This document shows, one piece after another, positions 1 to 5,706 of a DNA stretch of 6,870 nucleotides. Made by a program: the position numbers and the translations under genes. The stretch is from Prevotellaceae bacterium (GTDB lineage Bacteria; Bacteroidota; Bacteroidia; Bacteroidales; Bacteroidaceae), in the NCBI GenBank assembly GCA_022508685.1, contig JAFLUS010000049.1:1-6870 (forward strand), read 5' to 3'. The first letter of the stretch is position 1. Every line of letters starts with the position of its first letter. The notes beneath the pieces are model-generated. The model was not told the DNA's origin, made no database searches, and saw only the letters and a list, made by a program, of their open reading frames with translations.

Positions 1-17
1 TTTATATTGCATAAACC

Positions 18-62
18 GCAGAAGGCAGTTAGTTGCGAAATTCGCAACTAACTGCCTTCTGC
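18..62. repeat. 45-nt near-perfect palindrome downstream of sod
   Basis: Two 22-nt arms (18-39 and 41-62) are exact reverse complements around a single central A at position 40, so RNA from either strand would fold into a 20-bp or longer hairpin. It begins 35 nt beyond the superoxide dismutase stop codon. A role as sod terminator or 3'-end stabiliser is the simplest reading. However, neither flank has a proper T-tract: the leftward exit reads GGTTTATGC and the rightward exit AAATTCAC. It could equally serve a convergent gene outside the window, or be a dispersed repeat. The palindrome itself is certain; its role is inferred. Confidence 0.85.
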
Positions 63-97
63 AAATTCACTGAACTTACGTCAGTTATGCTTCATGC

Positions 98-703
98 TTA
101 CAGCCCGAGAGCAGTCGCATAGCGCTGTGCAACGACGTCCCAATCGAACAATTGCCAGATGGCGCTGACGTGGTCGGCACGGCGGTTGCGGTAGTCCACG
201 TAATAGGCGTGTTCCCATACGTCGATGCAGAGCAGCGGTTGCAGGTCGTGGCAGAGCGGATTGTCGGCATTGCCGTTCTGCGTGATGTGCAACTTGCCTT
301 CAGCGTCGACGGAGAGCCATGCCCAACCCGAACCGAAGAGGGCGGTGGCGGCTTGCGACAACTGCTGACGGAAAGCATCGAACGAACCGAACTGCTGCGT
401 GATGGCTTCGCCCAGACGGCCTGTCGGTGCATTGTCGGTACGCGGTGCACGAAGTTGTTCAAAATAAAGATTGTGATTGAGCATCTGCGCAGCATTGTTG
501 AACATACCGCCTTCGGCAGTCTTCACGATTTCCTCCAACGGCAACTGAGCAAACGGCGTGTCGGCAACCATCGTGTTGAGGTTGGTGACATAGGTTTGTA
601 GGTGTTTGCCGTGGTGAATCATCACCGTTTCTTCGCTGATGACGGGTGCGAGTGCGTCTGCCGCATAGGGCAGCGCCATGAGTTCAAATGGATAGGTTTT
701 CAT
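98..703 (-). CDS. sodB: Fe/Mn-family superoxide dismutase
   Basis: A 201-residue cytoplasmic enzyme that converts superoxide to oxygen and hydrogen peroxide. The N-terminal helical-hairpin domain (about 1-90) is followed by the C-terminal alpha/beta domain. By recalled alignment to E. coli SodB, the four metal ligands are all present: H30 in the HHGKH motif, H77 in LNHNLYF, and D161 and H165 in DVWEHAYY. H34 and Y38 match the conserved second-sphere pair. Q73 (in NNAAQ) sits where iron-type enzymes keep their active-site glutamine. Bacteroidales relatives such as those of Porphyromonas gingivalis and Bacteroides fragilis are known to be cambialistic, so use of manganese is possible and the metal cannot be fixed from sequence. 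Length is normal for the family. The ATG at 703 is preceded by an A/T-rich leader with no Shine-Dalgarno and lies about 40 nt from the predicted transcription start. It is monocistronic, insulated from pnp by a terminator and its own promoter. Confidence 0.97.
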   Translation of the reverse strand: MKTYPFELMALPYAADALAPVISEETVMIHHGKHLQTYVTNLNTMVADTPFAQLPLEEIVKTAEGGMFNNAAQMLNHNLYFEQLRAPRTDNAPTGRLGEAITQQFGSFDAFRQQLSQAATALFGSGWAWLSVDAEGKLHITQNGNADNPLCHDLQPLLCIDVWEHAYYVDYRNRRADHVSAIWQLFDWDVVAQRYATALGL

Positions 704-750
704 TGTCTGATGTAATTAAAATGGTGTGACACGAAAGAAATATTGAGCGT

Positions 751-785
751 GCAAAGATAATCATTTACGTGGAAACGTCATGCAA
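751..785 (-). promoter_or_regulatory. sod promoter (Bacteroidetes type)
   Basis: On the minus strand, TATCTTTGC (759 down to 751) matches the Bacteroidetes -7 consensus TAnnTTTGC exactly. A weak -33 candidate, TTG, lies at 785-783 with a 23-nt spacer, slightly longer than the usual 19-21. Transcription would start near 745 and give a 5' leader of roughly 40 nt. No operator-like repeat for an oxygen or redox regulator is obvious nearby. Confidence 0.75.
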
Positions 786-810
786 TTATCAAGTTTTTTC
801 AGACGCAGAC

Positions 811-843
811 AAAAAAAATCCGGCAACGAAAGTGCCGGATTTT
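811..843 (-). terminator. Intrinsic terminator of pnp
   Basis: ATCCGGCA (818-825) and TGCCGGAT (833-840) form an 8-bp GC-rich stem with a 7-nt loop, extendable by three A-T pairs to 815-843. On the minus strand it is followed by an uninterrupted run of T residues (complement of the A run at 811-818). This is a textbook rho-independent terminator placed about 40 nt past the pnp stop. The symmetric A/T flanks could also stop rightward transcription, but no rightward gene is seen here. Confidence 0.9.
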
Positions 844-884
844 ATCTATAACTTACATGGAGGTGTCAACCTCATGCGTGCGGA

Positions 885-3230
885 TTAGAGCAGGTCGTCG
901 AGTGCGCTGCGGAATCCGTGGTCTTGTGAAGGTGCGTCGTTGCCGTCGGTCGGCATGCCTTCATTGTCGTTGTGGCGGAAGGTCTGACGTTGCGGACGTT
1001 CGTTGCGGTCGTAGTCGTTGCGCTGACGGCGTTCAAAACCGCCGTTGTTGCGTTCGGGACGCGGACGACGTTCACGCTGCGGACGTTCTACGTAGTCGGC
1101 AGGTTTCTCGATAAGCACACGGTGGCTCAGTTTGAATTTGCCTGTCTTCTGGTCGATGTCGATGAGTTTGACGTCGATTTCGTCGCCTTCCTTGATGCCG
1201 GCTTCTTCTACCGTTTCCAGACGTTTCCAGTCGATTTCACTGATGTGGAGCAGTCCGTCCTTACCCGGCATGAATTCTACGAAGCAGCCGTAAGGCATGA
1301 TGCTGCGCACGGTGCCGTGGTACACTTCGCCTACTTCGGGAATGGCTACGATGCCTTTGATTTTGGCAATGGCTGCCTCGATGCAAGCCTTGTCGGGTGC
1401 AGAGATTTGCACTTTGCCCACGCCGTCCACTTCGTCGATAGTGATGGTGGTCTGCGTGTCTTCCTGCATCTGCTGGATAATCTTTCCGCCCGGACCGATG
1501 ACGGCACCGATGAATTCTTTCGGGATGATGATTTGCTCGATGCGGGGCACGTGGGGCTTGAGTTCGGCACGCGGCGTGTCGATGGTCTTCATCATTTCTG
1601 CCATGATGTGTTCGCGACCTGCCTTTGCCTGCATCAGGGCTTTCTCCAAGATTTCGTAGGAAAGTCCGTCGCACTTGATGTCCATCTGCGTTGCGGTCAG
1701 ACCATTCTTCGTTCCTGTCGTCTTGAAGTCCATGTCGCCGAGGTGGTCTTCGTCGCCAAGAATGTCGCTGAGGACGGCATACTTGTCTTCGCCCGGGTTC
1801 TTAATCAGACCCATGGCGATGCCGGCTACGGGGTTCTTGATGGGCACACCGGCATCCATCAGTGCGAGCGTTCCGGCGCAAGTGGTTGCCATGGACGACG
1901 AACCATTGCTTTCGAGGATGTCGCTCACGACGCGGATGGTGTATGGATAATCGTCGGGCAACTGTCCCTTGATGCCGCGCCATGCGAGGTGGCCGTGACC
2001 GATTTCGCGACGGCCTACGCCGCGTTGCGGACGTGCTTCGCCTGTGGAGAACGGCGGGAAGTTGTAGTGGAGGAGGAAACGTTGGTATTCGCGGACGAGG
2101 GCGCCGTCGATGAGTTTCTCGTCGAGTTTCGTACCGAGGGTACAGGTCGAGAGCGACTGCGTTTCGCCACGGGTGAAGATGGCGCTTCCGTGAGGGCCGG
2201 GGAACGAACCGACTTCGCACCAGATAGGACGGATGTCAGTTGTCTTACGTCCGTCGAGGCGGATGCCTTCGTCGAGGACGCAACGGCGCATGGCGTCGCG
2301 TTCCACGTCGTGATAGTAGCGGTCGATGAGGGCGTTCTTTTCTGCCAGTTCATCTTCCGTCATGTCGGCGTGTGCGGCAGCATAGGCTTCCTTATATTCT
2401 TCGCGAATGGCTTCGAAGGCTTCGGCACGTTGGTGCTTTTCGAGAGCCTGCTTCGTCACGTCGTAAGCCTTCTGGTAGCAAGCCTTTGCGAGGTCGGCAC
2501 GCAGGTCTTCGTCGTTGATTTCGTGGCAGTATTCGCGCTTTACGTCGGTTCCGAGTTCCTTCATCAGTTCCTTCTGCAGTTGGCATTGCGGCTTGATGGC
2601 TGCGTGAGCCGCCTTGAGTGCTTCGAGCAGGTCTTGCTCGCTCACTTCCTTCATTTCGCCTTCCACCATCATGATGTTTTCCTCGGTGGCACCCACCATG
2701 AGGTCCATGTCGGCTTCAGCCAGTTGCTGGAACGTGGGGTTGATGACAAATTCGCCGTTTATGCGAGCCACGCGCACTTCGGAGATAGGGCCGTCGAAGG
2801 GGATGTCGCTGACAGCGAGTGCTGCCGATGCGGCAAATCCGGCGAGTGCATCGGGCATATCCACACCGTCGGCACTGTAGAGGTTGACGTTCACGTACAC
2901 TTCGGCGTGGTAGTTGCTGGGGAACAGCGGACGGAGTGCGCGGTCGACAAGTCGGCACGTGAGGATTTCCTCATCGCTGGCTTTGCCTTCGCGGCGAGTG
3001 AATCCGCCGGGGAAGCGTCCTGCTGCTGCATACTTTTCGCGGTACTCCACTTGCAGCGGCATGAAATCTGTTCCGGGTACTGCATCTTTTGCGGCACAAA
3101 CAGTGGCCAGCAGCATCGTCTTGCCCATCGTGAGCAGAACGGCTCCATCGGCTTGTTTCGCCAGTCTTCCTGTCTCAATGCTGATTTCGCGTCCGTCAGG
3201 CAGAGAGACTTTCTTTGTAATTACGTTCAT
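885..3230 (-). CDS. pnp: Polynucleotide phosphorylase (PNPase)
   Basis: A 781-residue exoribonuclease that degrades RNA 3' to 5' by phosphorolysis, releasing nucleoside diphosphates. Members of the family form trimers and take part in mRNA decay. The visible order is: first RNase PH-like domain (about 5-145, including FPGGF and RALRPLFP), helical linker (about 240-320), second RNase PH-like domain (about 325-545) with RREIGHG, a KH domain containing GPGGK at 579-583, and an S1 domain beginning at G634. D495, D501 and K503 in the [12 protein letters not shown] stretch correspond to the E. coli catalytic residues D486, D492 and K494, so the enzyme should be active. Residues from about 706 form a tail rich in Arg, Asn, Pro and Gln that ends FRSALDDLL, making the protein about 70 residues longer than the 711-residue E. 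coli enzyme. The ATG at 3230 fits the family N-terminus ([13 protein letters not shown]). It is transcribed alone, with a terminator directly after it. Confidence 0.98.
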   Translation of the reverse strand: MNVITKKVSLPDGREISIETGRLAKQADGAVLLTMGKTMLLATVCAAKDAVPGTDFMPLQVEYREKYAAAGRFPGGFTRREGKASDEEILTCRLVDRALRPLFPSNYHAEVYVNVNLYSADGVDMPDALAGFAASAALAVSDIPFDGPISEVRVARINGEFVINPTFQQLAEADMDLMVGATEENIMMVEGEMKEVSEQDLLEALKAAHAAIKPQCQLQKELMKELGTDVKREYCHEINDEDLRADLAKACYQKAYDVTKQALEKHQRAEAFEAIREEYKEAYAAAHADMTEDELAEKNALIDRYYHDVERDAMRRCVLDEGIRLDGRKTTDIRPIWCEVGSFPGPHGSAIFTRGETQSLSTCTLGTKLDEKLIDGALVREYQRFLLHYNFPPFSTGEARPQRGVGRREIGHGHLAWRGIKGQLPDDYPYTIRVVSDILESNGSSSMATTCAGTLALMDAGVPIKNPVAGIAMGLIKNPGEDKYAVLSDILGDEDHLGDMDFKTTGTKNGLTATQMDIKCDGLSYEILEKALMQAKAGREHIMAEMMKTIDTPRAELKPHVPRIEQIIIPKEFIGAVIGPGGKIIQQMQEDTQTTITIDEVDGVGKVQISAPDKACIEAAIAKIKGIVAIPEVGEVYHGTVRSIMPYGCFVEFMPGKDGLLHISEIDWKRLETVEEAGIKEGDEIDVKLIDIDQKTGKFKLSHRVLIEKPADYVERPQRERRPRPERNNGGFERRQRNDYDRNERPQRQTFRHNDNEGMPTDGNDAPSQDHGFRSALDDLL

Positions 3231-3483
3231 CTTGATAAAATTAAAACATCTGTAAAAAACATCTTATTTTTCGCGGGTTCCGACAGCAACGCAACAGGCA
3301 CAAAAAAAACAAAGCCGTTTTTCGACCCCGTGTGTGCAGGGTAAACAAAGTTCACATAAGTAATGAAAGACGATGACTTCACTGACTCTGTGAATTTTGT
3401 CTCCTTACCTCCAACATCTTTAGCGTCAAAAAAAGAACTTTGCATCTCTGTGTTGCCGTGTTTCCGCCGAAATCCACGTTTTC
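3231..3483 (-). other. Long 5' leader of pnp with a doubtful 72-codon ORF
   Basis: If transcription begins at the promoter described at 3489-3519, the pnp message has an untranslated leader of about 250 nt, much longer than the 40-50 nt predicted for sod and mdh here. An ATG-started frame runs from 3445 to 3227 on the minus strand (72 codons), and its TGA overlaps the pnp ATG in an ATGA arrangement. Its product (MQSSFFDAKDVGG...) resembles no family I know and looks low in coding character, so I do not call it a gene. A closer, imperfect -7 element (GAACTTTG, 3353-3346) could instead give a leader of about 110 nt. No convincing riboswitch fold was recognised. With 3484-3552 this accounts for the 322-bp gene-free region. 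Confidence 0.35.
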
Positions 3484-3488
3484 ACGTT

Positions 3489-3519
3489 GCAAAGTTACGC
3501 ATTTATGTTGAATTGCAAA
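3489..3519 (-). promoter_or_regulatory. Leftward promoter, probably for pnp
   Basis: Reading the minus strand, TAACTTTGC (3497 down to 3489) matches the Bacteroidetes -7 consensus exactly. A TTTG -33 element at 3519-3516 precedes it with an 18-nt spacer, close to the usual 19-21. It is the best two-box match in the window. The only downstream gene on this strand is pnp, so the promoter implies a long leader. Confidence 0.7.
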
Positions 3520-3540
3520 AGGAATTTCGCTGATTTTTAC

Positions 3541-3549
3541 TAACTTTGC
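3541..3549 (+). promoter_or_regulatory. Rightward -7 element abutting the PagL-like start codon
   Basis: TAACTTTGC matches TAnnTTTGC exactly and ends only 3 nt before the ATG at 3553. Transcription from it would begin at or just past the start codon, implying a leaderless or near-leaderless message. No good -33 element sits at the expected spacing (3517-3521 is A/G-rich). A weaker upstream alternative, GAACTTTGC at 3435-3443, would give a leader of about 100 nt. Confidence 0.5.
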
Positions 3550-3552
3550 GCC

Positions 3553-4881
3553 ATGAATACCACACGACAAACCCTTTGGCGAGCGACATTTTTGCTGACT
3601 TTCTTCGTCGCAGCCCTCTTCGCCACGGCGCAGACTTCTGTCGACACGGCGGAAACAATCTCTGACACGCTGGCGACTGCCGACGACGAACCTGCTCCTT
3701 CCCGTTGGGGATTTTCGCTCAACGCCAATCCTTCGTGGCAGATGGCGATGGACAAGCGCGTGAAACAATGGCTGCGCAAGAAACAGACGTTCACCATTGC
3801 CGCCGAACTCCACCACATGGCGCTGCCCACCGACAACGACGCCTTTGCGAGCGACTTCGGCTATCCCACCATCACGGCGGGCGTGCGCTATGCCGTCAAC
3901 AACCAAGTGCGGATGCACCTCCAGCGCTATGCTGAACTGAACGGCGAGAGCGTCGACGTTACCGCGCCCTACGAATCGCGACTCGGCAACACCATTTCGG
4001 CATACGCCGCCTTTGCCCGTCCGTTGCTGCGCACGCCGCACTGGGAGGCCGACTATGCCCTCAACATCGGACTGGGCTACAGCCATCTGAAATACAATCC
4101 GCACAACGACATCGACAACGAACTCATCGGGGCACACGTGCTCATCTACTTCGGTGCCGGTCTGCACCTCACCTACCACCCCGTGCCCGAATGGGGCGTG
4201 CGTGCCGGTCTTGAATTCGTCCACCACAGCAATGGTGCGCTCAACCGCCCGAACAAAGGTTCGAACGCCGTGGGGCCCACGCTCGGCATCGTCTACACGC
4301 CCTACTACGAGGCCGTCAGCAATCATCCGTTGCGTCTGCGTCCCGACTTTGAAAAGCAGTGGCTGCTCAACTTCACACTCGGTGTAGGCGCAAAGACGCT
4401 GCTCGAAGACTGGAACATCACGCAATACCATTTGCCTGCCGACGACCCCGACTACGCCACGGAGCACTTCCGCCTCTATGCCGCCTATTCGCTGCAAGCC
4501 GACGTGATGCGCCGCTATGCCCGCCGCTGGGCATCGGGCGTGGGGCTCGACCTGTACTACGGCACCTATTACAAGCGGTCGCGCGAGGTAGACCATTTCT
4601 ACAATTTCATGGGCGAGAAATACTCGCCGTGGTCCGTCGGGCTTGCCCTCAAGCACAACGTCTACTACCACAACTGGTCGGCAAACATGGCATTCGGTTT
4701 CTACCTCTTCCGCCGCATGGGACGCGAAATGACAGCCAGCGAGACGCCTTACTACGAACGCATCGGCGTGCATTACCACTTCCCGCGTCTCGGCGGATTG
4801 TCTGTCGGAGCCAACGTCCATGCCCACCTCGGCAAAGCCAATTTCACGGAATTGGCTGTCGGCATGCCCATCACACTTTAA
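3553..4881 (+). CDS. Outer-membrane PagL-like lipid A deacylase / acyloxyacyl hydrolase family protein
   Basis: A 442-residue predicted outer-membrane beta-barrel. It starts with a Sec signal peptide: basic N-terminus, hydrophobic stretch at about 11-24, and likely signal peptidase I cleavage after ATA at residue 26. There is no lipobox cysteine. The rest alternates aromatic and hydrophobic residues in barrel-like strands. Residues 222-228 read FVHHSNG, followed by RPNKG, which matches the H-x-S-N...PN-x-G active-site region of PagL; H224 and S226 would be the catalytic pair (H126 and S128 in Pseudomonas PagL). PagL enzymes remove the 3-O-acyl chain from lipid A at the outer leaflet. This protein is far longer than PagL itself (about 150-175 residues), as Bacteroidetes members of the group tend to be, so substrate is uncertain. 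The start at 3553 is chosen because the next in-frame Met lies inside the mature protein, beyond the signal peptide. GC-rich (about 65% at 4141-4200). Monocistronic and divergent from pnp. Confidence 0.8.
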   Translation: MNTTRQTLWRATFLLTFFVAALFATAQTSVDTAETISDTLATADDEPAPSRWGFSLNANPSWQMAMDKRVKQWLRKKQTFTIAAELHHMALPTDNDAFASDFGYPTITAGVRYAVNNQVRMHLQRYAELNGESVDVTAPYESRLGNTISAYAAFARPLLRTPHWEADYALNIGLGYSHLKYNPHNDIDNELIGAHVLIYFGAGLHLTYHPVPEWGVRAGLEFVHHSNGALNRPNKGSNAVGPTLGIVYTPYYEAVSNHPLRLRPDFEKQWLLNFTLGVGAKTLLEDWNITQYHLPADDPDYATEHFRLYAAYSLQADVMRRYARRWASGVGLDLYYGTYYKRSREVDHFYNFMGEKYSPWSVGLALKHNVYYHNWSANMAFGFYLFRRMGREMTASETPYYERIGVHYHFPRLGGLSVGANVHAHLGKANFTELAVGMPITL

Positions 4882-5012
4882 GCACGTTTGACCACGCCGC
4901 ACGTTTTTTTTGTTGCAAACAATCAGTAAGTTCCTGCGGAGAAGAAATAATAGTCATCGTAAAAAACTCGGCACAATAATCATTCCGTAAAGAAAATCTC
5001 GTGAAAAGATTC

Positions 5013-5062
5013 GTTAACAAAGCGAAGAAAGCACCCCGTCAAACTTTCTTCGCTTTGTTAAC
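5013..5062 (+). terminator. Perfect 19-bp inverted repeat, possible terminator of the PagL-like gene
   Basis: The arms 5013-5031 and 5044-5062 are exact reverse complements (GTTAACAAAGCGAAGAAAG and its complement) with a 12-nt loop. It lies 131 nt after the PagL-like stop and about 50 nt before the next promoter, where a terminator would be expected. The right flank is AT-rich (TTAATTTAAATTTAA) but lacks a clean T-run, so a terminator role is plausible rather than shown. It could instead be a protein-binding site or mRNA 3'-end stabiliser. Confidence 0.55.
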
Positions 5063-5072
5063 TTAATTTAAA

Positions 5073-5098
5073 TTTAACCCATAGGGGGATAGGTTAAA
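5073..5098. promoter_or_regulatory. Operator-like inverted repeat upstream of the orphan gene
   Basis: TTTAACC (5073-5079) and GGTTAAA (5092-5098) are exact 7-nt inverted arms separated by 12 nt, with CCC/GGG complementarity inside the spacer. The repeat ends 10 nt before the -7 element and covers the place where a -33 element should be. That position suits a regulator, either a repressor or an activator replacing the missing -33 contact. No regulator gene is adjacent. Short arms in AT-rich DNA can arise by chance. Confidence 0.35.
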
Positions 5099-5108
5099 AA
5101 TCTTTCAT

Positions 5109-5117
5109 TATCTTTGC
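5109..5117 (+). promoter_or_regulatory. Promoter -7 element of the orphan gene
   Basis: TATCTTTGC matches TAnnTTTGC exactly and is identical to the sod and mdh elements. No -33 box is recognisable at 19-21 nt upstream, where the sequence is G-rich. Transcription would begin near 5123, giving a leader of about 70 nt to the ATG at 5193. Confidence 0.65.
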
Positions 5118-5192
5118 AAATGAAAACCATCAAACAACCACTTTTATTAACAACCTAAAACCTCGCAACGTACAGGTGAATTGCAAAAGAAT

Positions 5193-5591
5193 ATGGAAGA
5201 AAAATTGGAAAAAATCAAGCAGTTGCTGAAAGAGCAGGAATCTGAAAAGGTCTATTTCTATTCAGCTGTGTATCCATGTGTAGATGAAAATGGGGATTGG
5301 ATGGAGGTAGAGTATAAGCATGAAGTTAGTGAATTTACCTATAATTGGGACGATGAAGGTAACGATGATGTGATTACGGCAGCCTACCTCAAAAACGGTG
5401 CATTACTGTTTGATGCTGCTATGTTCTACTTTGGTGAGTATGGAACTGACCAAAAAGGCACAAAGGAAGGCTTGACTTGGGAAGAGATTAAAAGCATGCG
5501 CCGTACTGAAGAGCAACAAGAAGATTTGTTGGATGCCATGATTGATGTCATTCAAGACCCCGATAAGGGAATGGAAGAGGCAGAGTGGTAA
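5193..5591 (+). CDS. Hypothetical acidic 132-residue protein
   Basis: I do not recognise this protein. It is soluble-looking, with no signal peptide or membrane segment, and rich in Glu and Asp. A charged helix with heptad-like hydrophobics occupies about residues 1-18 (MEEKLEKIKQLLKEQ). An aromatic, probably beta-rich middle (about 20-90) follows, including VYFYSAVYPCVD and WMEVEY, with a single Cys at 29. A charged C-terminal helix spans about 94-120. The frame extends back to a TTG at 5181, but the ATG at 5193 is preferred because AGGTGA (5174-5179) would abut the TTG. The gene has its own promoter at 5109-5117. It is clearly AT-richer than its neighbours (40% GC at 5221-5280 against 65% at 4141-4200) and uses A/T-ending codons, which suggests recent acquisition or low expression. 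Small acidic orphans of this kind include immunity-type proteins, but no toxin gene is adjacent and no function is claimed. Confidence 0.75.
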   Translation: MEEKLEKIKQLLKEQESEKVYFYSAVYPCVDENGDWMEVEYKHEVSEFTYNWDDEGNDDVITAAYLKNGALLFDAAMFYFGEYGTDQKGTKEGLTWEEIKSMRRTEEQQEDLLDAMIDVIQDPDKGMEEAEW

Positions 5592-5651
5592 AAACATTGG
5601 CGAGAATCCCAACGGAAACTTCGCGCGGCAGCGCATCCTTATACTAACAAA

Positions 5652-5685
5652 CGTCCCCACCTTTGCGTGTGCAAAAGTGGGGGCG
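5652..5685 (-). terminator. Hairpin terminator of mdh
   Basis: Positions 5655-5666 and 5671-5682 form a 12-bp stem with a 4-nt loop. In minus-strand RNA the only non-Watson-Crick position is a U-G wobble, whereas in plus-strand RNA it becomes a C-A mismatch. That asymmetry points to service for leftward mdh transcripts, whose stop codon is 22 nt away. Two further pairs can form at 5652-5653 with 5684-5685. The following minus-strand sequence (GTTTGTTAG) is only modestly T-rich. It may also stop rightward transcripts from the orphan gene ending at 5591. Confidence 0.75.
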
Positions 5686-5706
5686 TGAACATTGATATTC
5701 AATCAA

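Larger units (their letters stand above)
4882..5192 (+). other. 311-bp gene-free region between the PagL-like gene and the orphan gene
   Basis: No credible coding frame is present. It contains a direct repeat GCACGTTT (4882-4889 and 4899-4906), the second copy running into an eight-T tract (4904-4911) with no hairpin before it. It also holds the perfect inverted repeat at 5013-5062, an operator-like inverted repeat at 5073-5098, the promoter at 5109-5117, and an A/C-rich leader of about 70 nt for the gene at 5193. The base composition falls from GC-rich to AT-rich across the region. Confidence 0.7.

Noticed and set aside
972..3344. A 790-codon open frame on the plus strand opposite pnp
   Set aside because: It is antisense to a certain gene with full PNPase domains. 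The translation is compositionally odd and matches no family, and such frames arise from the codon bias of a GC-rich gene.
3379..4902. A 507-codon open frame on the minus strand opposite the PagL-like gene
   Set aside because: The plus-strand product has a signal peptide, barrel pattern and catalytic motif, while the antisense product is Val/Arg/Gly-rich with no recognisable domain. No promoter supports it.
4882..4911. GCACGTTT repeat followed by eight T residues, considered as a terminator of the PagL-like gene
   Set aside because: The two GCACGTTT copies are direct, not inverted, so no stem forms ahead of the T-run.
3510..5189. The 12-mer GAATTGCAAAAG occurs twice, at 3510-3521 and 5178-5189, each just upstream of a rightward start codon
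   Set aside because: About one chance 12-mer pair is expected in a window of this length. The copies sit at different distances from their start codons (31 and 3 nt), so no shared function is supported.
5181..5192. TTG start at 5181 for the orphan gene, adding four residues
   Set aside because: The AGGTGA sequence would lie only 1 nt from the TTG. The in-frame ATG at 5193 opens a natural charged helix and needs no rare start codon.
5623..5634. GCGC-GGCA-GCGC hairpin after the orphan gene, considered as its terminator
   Set aside because: The stem is only 4 bp and no T-run follows. The stronger hairpin at 5652-5685 is a better candidate for stopping transcription here.
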